29,827 nt of DNA, taken from CF-118 sp035689345. Its GTDB lineage: Bacteria > Chloroflexota > Dormibacteria > Dormibacterales > Dormibacteraceae. The notes beneath the pieces are model-generated. The model was not told the origin of the DNA and did no database searches. It worked only from the letters and a program-made list of their open reading frames with translations. Positions 15,660-24,387 of this stretch are shown here, piece after piece. The stretch spans positions 1 through 29,827 of the forward strand of contig DASSLR010000076.1 of assembly GCA_035689345.1 (NCBI GenBank), in the 5' to 3' direction. Every line of letters begins with the position of its first letter. The first letter of the stretch is position 1. The position numbers were made by a program, and so were the translations under genes.

Positions 15660-16102
15660 AATCTCAGGCCGGGCAGGTCCTGGTCTTCATCGCGCTGGTG
15701 CTGCCCATCGTGCTTTTGCCAGCGGCCGCGTACGCGGTTGACGCGGCCTCCGCGGTTGAGGTCCAGGCGCAGCTCGAGCAGGCGACCACGAGCGCAGCGG
15801 AAACCGCGGTGCAGCAGGTCGATGCGGTCACGCTGCGCTCGGGTGCCGGTCTCGCCCTCGACCAGCGAGATGTCCAGGCGGTCACGCGCGACGTGATCGC
15901 CTCAGAGGATCCCGGCGCCACCGTCGACCGGGTGACCGTCGACGGCTTGTTGGTCACCGTCGAGACCTCACGCTCGCTCCGCCTTCCGCTCAACGTTCTC
16001 GGGATCCCGGCTGTGACTCTGCGCGCGGCGGCGACCGCGCGGCTCAGGCCAGGCTACGAAAGTCCGAGCAGCTTCTTGCCGTTGTCCGTGAGCACTTTCT
16101 GA
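15656..16102 (+). CDS. TadG-like pilus-associated protein (short)
   Basis: A 148-residue protein beginning VKSQAGQVLVFIALVLPIVL, the TadG-like N-terminal pattern (GQ, then a membrane helix ending in a run of small residues: AAAYAVDAASAVEVQAQLEQA). Full TadG proteins usually continue into a long von Willebrand-like domain, so this is a short form. The start is taken as GTG at 15656 because it makes the same GTGA overlap used elsewhere in the operon; an in-frame ATG at 15641 is possible. The last 49 nt overlap the convergent amidohydrolase gene. Confidence 0.68.
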   Translation: MKSQAGQVLVFIALVLPIVLLPAAAYAVDAASAVEVQAQLEQATTSAAETAVQQVDAVTLRSGAGLALDQRDVQAVTRDVIASEDPGATVDRVTVDGLLVTVETSRSLRLPLNVLGIPAVTLRAAATARLRPGYESPSSFLPLSVSTF

Positions 16103-16902
16103 AGAGCCGCGGGCGGGATGTCCATGGTGGCGAGCTCGTCCAGGCATCGCTGCGGCTGGATGAACGGGTAGTCGCTGCCGAAGACGAACTGGTTCTGCAG
16201 CCGGCCCTTCAGCTCTCGGATCACCTCGGCCGGGATGTACTTCGGAGCCCATCCCGAGATGTCGATGAACACGTTGGTCTTGTGCAGCGCCATGGCCAGC
16301 AGCTCGAGGTGCCAGGGATAGCCGAAATGGGCGGCGATGATGTTGAGGTTCGGGAAGGCCGCCGCCACCGCGTCGAGCCGGATGGGTCGCGCGTAGTCGA
16401 GGCCGATGCCCTGGCCGCCAGGCTGGCCCGCGCCGATCCCGCTCGTGCCGGTGTGGAACAGCACGACCAGGCCGAGCTCCTCGCACCTCTCGTACAGGGG
16501 CCAGAACCTTTCCTCGTCCGGCCGGAACGCCTGCAGTGAGGGGTGCAGCTTGACGCCCTTCAAGCCCAGCGCGGCGATGCTCTCCAGCTCGCCGACGGCA
16601 AAGTCGCCTTTCAGGGGATCGACGCTGCCGAAGCCGACGAACGTCTTGGGGTGGTCGCGGCAGGCCTTGGCCACCACGTCGTTGGGCACGCGGGGCCTGC
16701 CCGTCGCTGTTTCGGCGTCCCACGCCAGCAGCACCGCCATCACGTCGATGGCGTCGTAGTCCGCCGCCAGCTCGTCGATGGTCCGCCGCACCACCTTGGA
16801 GCGGAAGTAGGACTCGGCCGCTTCGATGTAGCCGCGCATCGACACGTCGAGCCACTCGGGCGTGGGGAGGTGGACGTGGAAATCGATCGCCTTCATGGGC
16901 AC
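16054..16902 (-). CDS. Amidohydrolase family protein (ACMSD-like TIM barrel)
   Basis: A 282-residue metal-dependent hydrolase or decarboxylase of the amidohydrolase-2 family. It has the metal-binding DFHVH at residues 7-11, KLHPS with a conserved His near 143, FHTGTSG near 174, AAHFGYPW near 216 and the catalytic Asp in FGSDYP near 247. Family members act on carboxylic or aromatic acids; this substrate is unknown. The ATG at 16900-16902 (MPMKAIDF) is used; an ATG two codons later is equally possible. It is divergent from the MobA-like gene, with starts only 17 nt apart. Confidence 0.85.
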   Translation of the reverse strand: MPMKAIDFHVHLPTPEWLDVSMRGYIEAAESYFRSKVVRRTIDELAADYDAIDVMAVLLAWDAETATGRPRVPNDVVAKACRDHPKTFVGFGSVDPLKGDFAVGELESIAALGLKGVKLHPSLQAFRPDEERFWPLYERCEELGLVVLFHTGTSGIGAGQPGGQGIGLDYARPIRLDAVAAAFPNLNIIAAHFGYPWHLELLAMALHKTNVFIDISGWAPKYIPAEVIRELKGRLQNQFVFGSDYPFIQPQRCLDELATMDIPPAALQKVLTDNGKKLLGLS

Positions 16903-16919
16903 GGCCGATGATAGTGACC

Positions 16920-17498
16920 ATGGAAGCCACGCTGCTCGTGCTCGCCGGGGGCGGCAGCCGGCGCATGGGCAGGCCGAAGGCGTGGCTCGAGGTGGGGGAC
17001 ACGATCCTCCTGCGTTGGGTGGTGGATCGACTTGCTCCGGCGTTCTCCGAGGTGATGACGGCGTTCGCAGAGCCGGAGCAGCTGGAACAGCCGATCCCGT
17101 ATCGGGTCGTGTTCGACCGCAAACAGTCGGGCGGGCCGCTTGCCGGGATAGAGGCCGGCCTGCTCGCAGCGCGAGTCGATCCTGTGTTCGTGATCGCCTG
17201 CGACATGCCGTACGTCACAGCCGAGGTCGCGCAGGTCGCGGTCACCGCCGCGCGCACGTGCGACGCCGCGGTGCCGCGTATCGATGGGCGGCCGGAACCG
17301 GTGTGCGCGGCGTATCGCAAGTCCGCGCTTCCGTTCATCACCAGGGCCCTCGACTCCGGCCACAGACGGGCCGCGGAGGTGCTCGCGGGCATGGACGTGA
17401 CCTGGCTTGAGGACGTCGACGGCGCGGTCGTGCGCAGCCTGAACACGCCCGACGACTACCTGCGATTCCGGACGTCTCTCGGACCTAGCGATAATTGA
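16920..17498 (+). CDS. mobA: Molybdenum cofactor guanylyltransferase-like nucleotidyltransferase
   Basis: A 192-residue NTP transferase of the MobA group, which joins GMP to molybdopterin for bis-MGD enzymes. Motifs are LVLAGGGSRRMGRPKA (residues 6-21), GGPLAGIEAGL, the metal-binding ACDMPYVT and the C-terminal NTPDDY. All are standard for MobA and also for close MocA-like relatives, so the exact nucleotide is uncertain. The ATG at 16920 is chosen because the family normally starts just before the LAGG motif; an ATG at 16908 adds four residues. It precedes the electron transfer flavoprotein genes, which have their own promoter-like signal. Confidence 0.82.
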   Translation: MEATLLVLAGGGSRRMGRPKAWLEVGDTILLRWVVDRLAPAFSEVMTAFAEPEQLEQPIPYRVVFDRKQSGGPLAGIEAGLLAARVDPVFVIACDMPYVTAEVAQVAVTAARTCDAAVPRIDGRPEPVCAAYRKSALPFITRALDSGHRRAAEVLAGMDVTWLEDVDGAVVRSLNTPDDYLRFRTSLGPSDN

Positions 17499-17522
17499 GG
17501 AGACGTTTGCTCCACCTGGAGG
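17490..17522 (+). promoter_or_regulatory. Candidate -10 and ribosome binding site of the etf operon
   Basis: GATAAT (17490-17495) overlaps the end of the MobA-like gene, and TGGAGG (17517-17522) lies 7 nt before the GTG at 17530. Unlike many genes here, this one appears to have a leader of about 25-30 nt. No -35 is evident. Confidence 0.45.
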
Positions 17523-17529
17523 CTTTGTT

Positions 17530-18288
17530 GTGAAGATCGTCGTCACCGTCAAGCAGGTGCCGGACCCGAACTCCACGCAGTCGCTGGAGTCGGACAACAC
17601 GCTGGCACGCGACAAGGAGGTCGTGCTCGATCCCGGCGATGAGTGCGGAATCGAGGAAGGCCTGCAGCTCAAGGAAGCGCACGGCGGCGAGGTCGTCCTC
17701 GTGTGCATGGGCCCGGAGCGCGCGAAAGATGCGATCCGCAAGGGCCTGTCGATGGGGGCTGACCGCGGCATCTTGATCACCGATGACAAGCTCGCGGGCG
17801 CAGATGCGCTGCTGACGGCCAGGGCGCTGGCGGCGGCGATCAAAGCCGAGTCTCCAGACCTCGTCATCTGCGGCACCGAGTCTTACGACGGCAGCACGGG
17901 CATGGTCCCGCCGATGCTGGCCGAGCTGCTTGGCGTGCCCCAGCTGACCTTCGCCAAGAAGGTCGAGGTCGATGGCACGAACCTGAAGGTCAACCGCCAG
18001 ACCTCGGACGGTTACATGGTCGTCGAGGCGGCGATGCCGGCGCTCATCACCGTCACCGCGGCGATCGCCGAGCCGCGCTACGCCTCGCTGAAGGGCATCA
18101 TGGCCGCGCGGTCCAAGGAGGTCAAACAGCTCTCACTGCAGGACCTCGGCGTCGATGGCGGTGAGCCCGCCGAGACGATCGTATCGGTGGCCAGCGCCGA
18201 GGCGCGCAAGGCGGGGGCCGTGATCGAATACGACGGCAATGCTGTCGATCAGATCGTGAAAGTCCTCGCCGAAGCGAAGGTGATCTGA
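17530..18288 (+). CDS. etfB: Electron transfer flavoprotein subunit beta
   Basis: Beta (small) subunit of electron transfer flavoprotein, 252 residues, carrying electrons from acyl-CoA dehydrogenases to a membrane quinone reductase. It begins MKIVVTVKQVPDPNST (from GTG), the family N-terminus. It contains the AMP-binding region VLDPGDECGIEEGLQLKE and GPERAKDAIRKGLSMGADRG, and the recognition stretch ATPALITV-like AMPALITV, then PRYASLKGIMAARSKEV. The alpha subunit gene follows after 1 nt. The pair fits the CoA metabolism genes further downstream. Confidence 0.95.
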   Translation: MKIVVTVKQVPDPNSTQSLESDNTLARDKEVVLDPGDECGIEEGLQLKEAHGGEVVLVCMGPERAKDAIRKGLSMGADRGILITDDKLAGADALLTARALAAAIKAESPDLVICGTESYDGSTGMVPPMLAELLGVPQLTFAKKVEVDGTNLKVNRQTSDGYMVVEAAMPALITVTAAIAEPRYASLKGIMAARSKEVKQLSLQDLGVDGGEPAETIVSVASAEARKAGAVIEYDGNAVDQIVKVLAEAKVI

Positions 18289-18289
18289 G

Positions 18290-19255
<966 letters not shown>

Positions 19256-19351
19256 ACCACGGATAGGGAAGAGGCCGAGCGTCTCGCCGCCGAGCGGGCG
19301 GCGCTGCGGAAGGCGAGAGATTTCACGGCGGCTGACGCCGTCCGCTCGCGC
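19256..19351 (+). other. In-frame coding-like extension upstream of the GT2 start, no standard start codon
   Basis: These 32 codons lie between the etfA TAG and the first usable start (TTG 19352), in frame with both genes. They read as a charged helical segment containing ERAALRKARDFTAADAVRSR, like the C-terminal helix of cysteinyl-tRNA synthetases and, as I recall, the N-terminus of some glycosyltransferase annotations. No ATG, GTG or TTG occurs in this frame. GGGAAGAGG (19266-19274) resembles a ribosome binding site. Confidence 0.5.
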
Positions 19352-20152
19352 TTGATCGATGGGGGATGGGAGGTGCTCGACGGCCCGGAGGGCAGTGAGC
19401 TGCGCCCACTGCGCGCCCAACCCACGCCGCAGAGCCCAGTGGCGGCGCGACGCGTTTCCCTGCTGACCGTTGTTTCCGGCTGGAAGCCCGACGCCGAGCG
19501 CTGGCTGCTCTCGGTGTTCACCCACTGCAAGGCGGACTTCGAGGCCGTCGTCGTCGACAACGCGGGTGACGCCGCAATCGCCTCCTGGCTGGACAGCCGT
19601 GCGGCCGAGCGGCTGCGCGTGGTGCGGCTGGATCCGCCGCTTGGATTCGGGGTCGCGGTCAACGCCGGCATCGAAGCCGCTGCCGGAGAGATCTGCGTCC
19701 TTTTCGACCAGAGCGTTGAGCTCAAAGGCGACGCGATCACCCCGCTGCTGGCGGCACTCGACGATCAGACGGTGGCCGTGGCGGGAGCGTTCGGCTTGCG
19801 CGCCGGCGGCACGCTCAAGGAGTTCGCGGAGAGCGCCGGCCCGGACGTCGATGCCGTGGAGGGCTACTGCATGGCCTTCCGCCGCGCGGACGCTCTCGCG
19901 GTCGGCGGCTTCGACCCCAAGTTTCGCTTCTACCGCATCGCCGACATCGAGTTCAGCTTCCGCCTGCGGGACCGCGGAGGGCGAGCGGTCGTCGTGCCTG
20001 ACCTGCCGCTCGTCAAGCACGAGCATCGGATGTGGGACTCGACCGAGCCGGCGGAACGAGATCGCCTTTCCCGCCGCAACCTGTACCGATTCCTCGATCG
20101 CTGGAGGGACCGGACCGACCTGACCGTCGGGAGCTCCGAGTCGCCTCAATAG
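19352..20152 (+). CDS. Glycosyltransferase family 2-like protein
   Basis: A GT-A fold glycosyltransferase, 266 residues from the TTG at 19352. It shows LLTVVSGWKPDAERWLLSVF, then AVVVDNAGDAA, LGFGVAVNAGIEAAAGE and, at the expected metal site, LFDQSVELKGD in place of a clear DxD. The acceptor region has GYCMAFRRADALAVGGFDPKF and IEFSFRLRDRG. It is soluble, without membrane segments. The start is doubtful because coding-like sequence continues upstream in the same frame to the etfA stop. The sugar and acceptor are unknown. Confidence 0.75.
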   Translation: MIDGGWEVLDGPEGSELRPLRAQPTPQSPVAARRVSLLTVVSGWKPDAERWLLSVFTHCKADFEAVVVDNAGDAAIASWLDSRAAERLRVVRLDPPLGFGVAVNAGIEAAAGEICVLFDQSVELKGDAITPLLAALDDQTVAVAGAFGLRAGGTLKEFAESAGPDVDAVEGYCMAFRRADALAVGGFDPKFRFYRIADIEFSFRLRDRGGRAVVVPDLPLVKHEHRMWDSTEPAERDRLSRRNLYRFLDRWRDRTDLTVGSSESPQ

Positions 20153-20155
20153 AAT
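20150..20155 (+). promoter_or_regulatory. Candidate -10 element of the carboxyltransferase gene
   Basis: TAGAAT overlaps the stop of the glycosyltransferase gene (TAG 20150-20152) and lies 8 nt before the GTG at 20164, fitting a leaderless mRNA. Confidence 0.45.
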
Positions 20156-20163
20156 TCGCATCG

Positions 20164-21726
20164 GTGGCCGACGAATACAAGAGCCGCGTGTCCGACCTGC
20201 ACGCACGCAGGAAGAAGAACCTGGGCATGGGCGGCGCCGAGCGCATCGCCAGGCAGCACGAAAAGGGCAAGCTGACCGTCCGCGAGCGCGTCGACTTGCT
20301 CTTCGACAAGGGCACGTTCGTCGAGCTAGGCCTGCTCGCCGAGCAGCAGCCGGTGCGCGGGGTGGAGCCCTCGCCGGACGGCGCTCCGGCCGACGGAGTG
20401 GTCACAGGCCACGGTGAGGTGGACGGCCGCCAGGTGTGGGTCATCGCCTACGACTTCACCGTCATGGCCGGCTCGATGGGCGCGGTGGGCGAGCAGTTCA
20501 AGGCGGCCCGAGTGCGGGAGCTCGCGCTGCGCTACCGCAAGCCGCTCGTCTGGCTGCTCGACTCTGCTGGCGCCCGCATCCAGGAAGCGGCGGGCTCGAC
20601 CTTCGCCGGCACCGGCTGGCTCTTCTACGACCAGGTAGTCATGTCAGGCGTGATCCCCCAGGTCGCGGCGATGCTCGGGCCATGCGCAGCGGGCACGGCA
20701 TACATCCCGGGCCTCGCCGACTTCGTGCCGATGGTGAAGGAGACGTCGTCGATGTCGCTCGGTGGCGCGCGCCTCGTCAAGGCCGCGACCGGCGAGGACG
20801 TGACCGACCACGACATGGGCGGATCGCAGGTCCACTGCTACGAGTCGGGAGTGGGGGACAACGAGGTCGACGACGACGCGGCGTGCATCGCATCTGTGCG
20901 TCGGTTTCTCTCCTACCTGCCCTCGAACAACGCCGAGCCGCCCCCGAGGATGCCGTCGAATGATCCACCCGACCGTCTGGTCGATGGGCTCGAGAAGATC
21001 GTGCCCAGCAATCCGCGCGCGGCCTACGACGTCAAGCGCGTCATCAAGGTGGTTTTCGACGAGGACTCCTGGTTCGAGGTGAAGCCGACGTGGGCGAAAA
21101 ACATCGTCATCGGCTTCGCGCGGGCGGGCGGTCACCCCGTCGGCGTGGTCGCGAATCAACCGATGGTCAAGGGCGGCATCCTGGACTCGGACTCGGCGGA
21201 CAAGGCGGCGCGCTTCATCCGCATGTGCGACGCGTTCAACGTACCGCTGGTGTATCTGATGGATGTGCCCGGATTCATCGTGGGCTCGCAGGTCGAGAAG
21301 GAAGGCATCATCCGACATGGGGCCAAGATGCTGTACGCGACCTCCGAGGCGACGGTGCCGAAGATCACTGTGATCATGCGCAAGGCATACGGCGCCGGCT
21401 ATTACGTGATGTGCGGCAAGGGCTACGGTCCGGACGTCCTCGTTGCATGGCCGCTGGCCGAGATCTCGGTGATGGGTCCCGAAGGCGCGGTCAACATCAT
21501 CTTCAACAAGCAGATCGAAGCCTCGGACAACCCCGAGGAGACCCGCACTCAGCTGCTCGCGTCGATCCGCGCCCAGATCAACCCATACCTGGCCGCTGGG
21601 TGGGCGATGATCGACGACGTGATCGACCCGACCGAAACCCGTCGCGTGATCATCCGCGGCCTCGAGCAGGCGCGCACCAAGAAGGTCGACCGGCCGTGGC
21701 GAAAGCACGGCAACATCCCGGTATGA
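20164..21726 (+). CDS. Acyl-CoA carboxylase carboxyltransferase (beta) subunit
   Basis: A 520-residue carboxyltransferase of the propionyl/methylmalonyl-CoA family, moving CO2 between biotin and an acyl-CoA. Family features are ERIARQHEKGKLTVRERVDLL near residue 22, LLDSAGARIQE (acyl-CoA oxyanion side), PGLADFVPMVK, DVPGFIVGSQVEKEGIIRHGAKML, RKAYGAGYYVM and MGPEGAVNIIF. Methylmalonyl-CoA decarboxylase alpha subunits share these, so direction is open. The GTG at 20164 gives the usual short N-terminus; starts further upstream would lie within the glycosyltransferase gene. A stand-alone biotin carrier follows at 22765, but no biotin carboxylase is in the window. Confidence 0.9.
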   Translation: MADEYKSRVSDLHARRKKNLGMGGAERIARQHEKGKLTVRERVDLLFDKGTFVELGLLAEQQPVRGVEPSPDGAPADGVVTGHGEVDGRQVWVIAYDFTVMAGSMGAVGEQFKAARVRELALRYRKPLVWLLDSAGARIQEAAGSTFAGTGWLFYDQVVMSGVIPQVAAMLGPCAAGTAYIPGLADFVPMVKETSSMSLGGARLVKAATGEDVTDHDMGGSQVHCYESGVGDNEVDDDAACIASVRRFLSYLPSNNAEPPPRMPSNDPPDRLVDGLEKIVPSNPRAAYDVKRVIKVVFDEDSWFEVKPTWAKNIVIGFARAGGHPVGVVANQPMVKGGILDSDSADKAARFIRMCDAFNVPLVYLMDVPGFIVGSQVEKEGIIRHGAKMLYATSEATVPKITVIMRKAYGAGYYVMCGKGYGPDVLVAWPLAEISVMGPEGAVNIIFNKQIEASDNPEETRTQLLASIRAQINPYLAAGWAMIDDVIDPTETRRVIIRGLEQARTKKVDRPWRKHGNIPV

Positions 21727-21862
21727 AGCCCCGCGCCCGACGCCCAGGCACACCCCTCGCGGGGCCCTCCCTCCTCCCGGCGACCCTCCCCCTCGCCATC
21801 GCACCACGCGCGATCGAATTTGAATCAAGAACAAACCCGATGCAACCCACCCTGTTAAGACC

Positions 21863-22765
21863 GTGACCAAAGCGACCAGGACCATCATCTCCGCGGCCCT
21901 GACCGGCGTGCTGTCCACCCGCGACCAGTGCCCGGCCATCCCGTACACCCCACGCGAGATCGCGGAGGAGGCCGCGCGAGCGGCCGGCGCCGGCGCGGCC
22001 ATCGTCCACATCCACGCCAGAACGCCTGACGGCGGCCCCGACTGGAGCGTCGAGACTTTCGCCCAGATCTACGCCGAAGTGAGAGCGCGCACCGACGTCA
22101 TCGTCAACTTCTCCACCGGCGCGGTCGGCATACCTGCCGAGCAGCGCATCGCCCACATCCGAGAGCTGAAGCCGGAGATCGCCGCCCTGAACATGGGCAG
22201 CATGAACTACGCGATCTACTCCGAGAGAAGAAAGGAGTTCGTCCACGACCACGTCTTCGCCAACCCCTTCAAAGACATCAGCTTCTTCCTCAAAGCCATG
22301 AACGACGCGAACGTGAAGCCGGAGCTCGAATGCTTTGACACCGGCCATATCGGCAACACCCGGCCGCTCATCCACCAGGGAATTCTCGCGCCGCCTTATC
22401 GCTTCAGTCTCATCATGGGCGTGCTCGGTGGCATCCCGGCGTCGACCCGCCACCTCGTCGACCAGGTCGACTCTCTGCCGCCGCAATCGCACTGGCAGGT
22501 CATTGGCATCAGCCTCGCGCAGTGGCCGCTGGTTGCCGCGGCCATCACCATGGGCGGCAACGTGAGGGTCGGTCTCGAAGACAACTTCTACCTGGAGGAA
22601 GGACGGATGGCGAAGAGCAACGGCGAGCTGGTCGCGAAGGCCGCGCGCATGTGCAAGGAGTTGGGCGCGGAGGTGGCATCGCCCTCTGAGGCGCGGACCC
22701 AGCTCGGGCTCGATCCAGAACCGAGGCCGGCCCCGGCCATGCACCGCACGACGGGCAGCAGCTGA
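21863..22765 (+). CDS. BKACE family beta-keto acid cleavage enzyme (DUF849)
   Basis: A 300-residue TIM-barrel enzyme of the BKACE (formerly DUF849, Kce-like) family. Members condense a beta-keto acid with acetyl-CoA and split it into acetoacetate and a new acyl-CoA, with a zinc ion. The zinc pair His49/His51 is in VHIHAR, and there are also NMGSMN, CFDTGH and VGLEDNFYL, all family hallmarks. The start is the GTG at 21863. Placement between an acyl-CoA carboxyltransferase and a biotin carrier suggests that its acyl-CoA product or substrate feeds carboxyl chemistry. The actual keto acid is unknown. Confidence 0.88.
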   Translation: MTKATRTIISAALTGVLSTRDQCPAIPYTPREIAEEAARAAGAGAAIVHIHARTPDGGPDWSVETFAQIYAEVRARTDVIVNFSTGAVGIPAEQRIAHIRELKPEIAALNMGSMNYAIYSERRKEFVHDHVFANPFKDISFFLKAMNDANVKPELECFDTGHIGNTRPLIHQGILAPPYRFSLIMGVLGGIPASTRHLVDQVDSLPPQSHWQVIGISLAQWPLVAAAITMGGNVRVGLEDNFYLEEGRMAKSNGELVAKAARMCKELGAEVASPSEARTQLGLDPEPRPAPAMHRTTGSS

Positions 22766-22974
22766 TGGACGTCAAAGCCGAGCTCGTCGGCAGCGTGTGG
22801 AAGATCACGTCGAAGCCCGGCGACCAGGTGGCCGAGGACGACGTGCTCATGATCCTCGAGTCGATGAAGATGGAGATCCCCGTGACAGCCCCAAAGGCGG
22901 GACGTGTAAAAGAGATCCGAGTCAAAGAAGCTGATGTCGTCAAGGAGGGCCAGGTGCTGGTCGTTATGGAATGA
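22765..22974 (+). CDS. Stand-alone biotin carboxyl carrier protein
   Basis: A 69-residue biotinyl domain and nothing else. The biotinylation motif is ESMKMEIP with Lys35 as the modified residue. Hairpin-forming Gly and Pro positions (PGDQVAEDDVL, AGRVKEIRVKEADVV) fit the lipoyl/biotinyl fold. It overlaps the BKACE stop by one base (TGATG) and the next start by 4 nt (ATGA). It presumably serves the carboxyltransferase at 20164. It lacks the Ala/Pro linker found in acetyl-CoA carboxylase AccB. Confidence 0.92.
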   Translation: MDVKAELVGSVWKITSKPGDQVAEDDVLMILESMKMEIPVTAPKAGRVKEIRVKEADVVKEGQVLVVME

Positions 22975-23288
22975 GTGATCTGCCCATCAAGGTGAAGGTC
23001 CACGAGAGCGCCAGTCAGGTCGTCTACACGGACGCCGTTCTCATCAACGGGAATCCGCTCGGCTTCGTCCTCAATTTCGGCCAGTGGGCCCCCGAGGAGC
23101 CAGGACTCGTGCGCATCTACTCGCGCGTCGGCATGAGTCCGAATCATCTGAAGCTGCTCGCACAGCTGCTGTCGCAGAACGTGGCCGCGTACGAGGAAAA
23201 GTTCGGCCAGATGGTCGTCACTGAAGACCGCGCCGCCAACGCTCATCGCATCGGCTTCGACACCGAGCCACCCAAGCTCGCGCGTTGA
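22971..23288 (+). CDS. DUF3467-like protein
   Basis: A 105-residue soluble protein with the layout of DUF3467: a strand pair ending in VYTDAVLINGNPLGFVLNFGQ, then VRIYSRVGMSPNHLKLLAQLL and NVAAYEEKFG. Its function is unknown. The ATG overlaps the biotin carrier stop by 4 nt, and its stop overlaps the next gene's TTG by 4 nt (TTGA), so it belongs to the same transcript. The link to nucleic-acid genes downstream may be only operon layout. Confidence 0.7.
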   Translation: MSDLPIKVKVHESASQVVYTDAVLINGNPLGFVLNFGQWAPEEPGLVRIYSRVGMSPNHLKLLAQLLSQNVAAYEEKFGQMVVTEDRAANAHRIGFDTEPPKLAR

Positions 23289-23977
23289 ACTCAGCCCAGC
23301 TCCTGCTCCGCTACCAGGCGCTGGTCGACCGAGAGCGCGCGCTCCGCGAATCCATCGCCTCGACCGAGGAGCGGCTCGAATCGGACCCAGCGGTCGTCGA
23401 GCGCGAGGCGGCGCTGGCCTCGGCTCGCGCCCAGCAAGACGAAGTGGCGAGCCGGCTGCGCGAATCCGACAAGGTGCGCGAGGATCACCGCTCCCGGCTG
23501 CGCTCCCGGGAGAAGGAGCTCATGAGCGGCCGCATACGCAATCCGACCGAGCTCATGCAGATGTCGGACGAGGTGGCCCACATGAAGGCCCGCTTCGCGG
23601 AAGAGGAGGAGGCCGAGCTGCGGATCATGGAGGACGCCGAGGCGGCTGACGACGCCGTCCGAACCGCGACGCTAGAGCTCGAAGCCGCACGCCGCGCCTC
23701 GGCAGAGGATGAACCGGGCTTGCGCACCCAGTTGGCGGAGTGGCAGGGAGAGCTCGCCGACGTCGTGGGGGACAAGGAGTCGGTGTGGTCCCAGGTCCCG
23801 CCGAGGGATCAGGCGCTCTTCAACCGCATACGAGTGCGCCCGCCGATCGCGCCCGTCACCGGCAGCCAGTGCTCGGCCTGCCACGTCACCGTCACGTCAT
23901 CGGGCATGCAGGTGTTGCGTAAGGGGGAAGCGCTGGTCCAGTGCGAGAACTGCGGCCGCATCCTCGTGACCACTTGA
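23285..23977 (+). CDS. Coiled-coil C4-type zinc ribbon protein
   Basis: A 230-residue protein: a long charged coiled coil (about 5-170) followed by a C4 zinc ribbon, CSACHVTVTS ... CENCG near residues 197-224. This matches the conserved bacterial family (PF02591) whose gene commonly sits beside an RNase H gene in high-GC bacteria; a nucleic-acid role is assumed, not shown. The start is a TTG inside the TTGA overlap with the previous stop, and the end is a second TTGA overlap with the RNase H gene. Two successive TTG starts imply modest, coupled translation. Confidence 0.85.
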   Translation: MNSAQLLLRYQALVDRERALRESIASTEERLESDPAVVEREAALASARAQQDEVASRLRESDKVREDHRSRLRSREKELMSGRIRNPTELMQMSDEVAHMKARFAEEEEAELRIMEDAEAADDAVRTATLELEAARRASAEDEPGLRTQLAEWQGELADVVGDKESVWSQVPPRDQALFNRIRVRPPIAPVTGSQCSACHVTVTSSGMQVLRKGEALVQCENCGRILVTT

Positions 23978-24387
23978 AGAAATTCCTGCGCCTGCGCACT
24001 GACGGCGCGTCTCGAGGCAATCCAGGACCCGCAGCCGCGGGCATCGTGATCGAAGACGAAGACGGCATGAAGTTGAAGGCGATGCATCGCTGGCTCGGCA
24101 CCATGACCAACAACGAGGCCGAGTACCACGCCCTGATCGACGGGCTCAAAGCGGTCGAGCCCTGGAAGCCCGACGAGCTCGAGGTGTGCCTCGATTCGAA
24201 GCTGGTCGTCGAGCAGTTGAACGGAGGCTACCGGGTGAGGGAGGCGCGGCTCCAGGAATTGAACGCCCGCGCCAAGAAGCTGCTCGCGAGCTTCCCGGAC
24301 GTGAAGGTGAAGCACGTCGAGCGCGAGCAGAACAAGCGCGCCGATTACCTGGCGAACCAGGCACTCGACGAGCATGGCAAGAGTTAG
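23974..24387 (+). CDS. Ribonuclease H family protein (RNase HI-like)
   Basis: A 137-residue RNase HI fold, cutting RNA in RNA:DNA hybrids. The catalytic acidic residues are visible: Asp in RTDGASRGNPGP (near residue 8), Glu in TNNEAEYHAL, Asp in LDSKLVVEQL and Asp in KRADYLANQAL. It lacks the C-terminal phosphatase domain that many actinobacterial homologues carry. The start is TTG at 23974 in a TTGA overlap with the zinc ribbon stop. It overlaps the next gene by 14 nt. Confidence 0.88.
   Translation: MKKFLRLRTDGASRGNPGPAAAGIVIEDEDGMKLKAMHRWLGTMTNNEAEYHALIDGLKAVEPWKPDELEVCLDSKLVVEQLNGGYRVREARLQELNARAKKLLASFPDVKVKHVEREQNKRADYLANQALDEHGKS

Noticed and set aside
15968..17446. A 492-codon minus-strand frame
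   Set aside because: Overlaps the amidohydrolase in another frame and is antisense to the MobA-like gene; only those two show family motifs.
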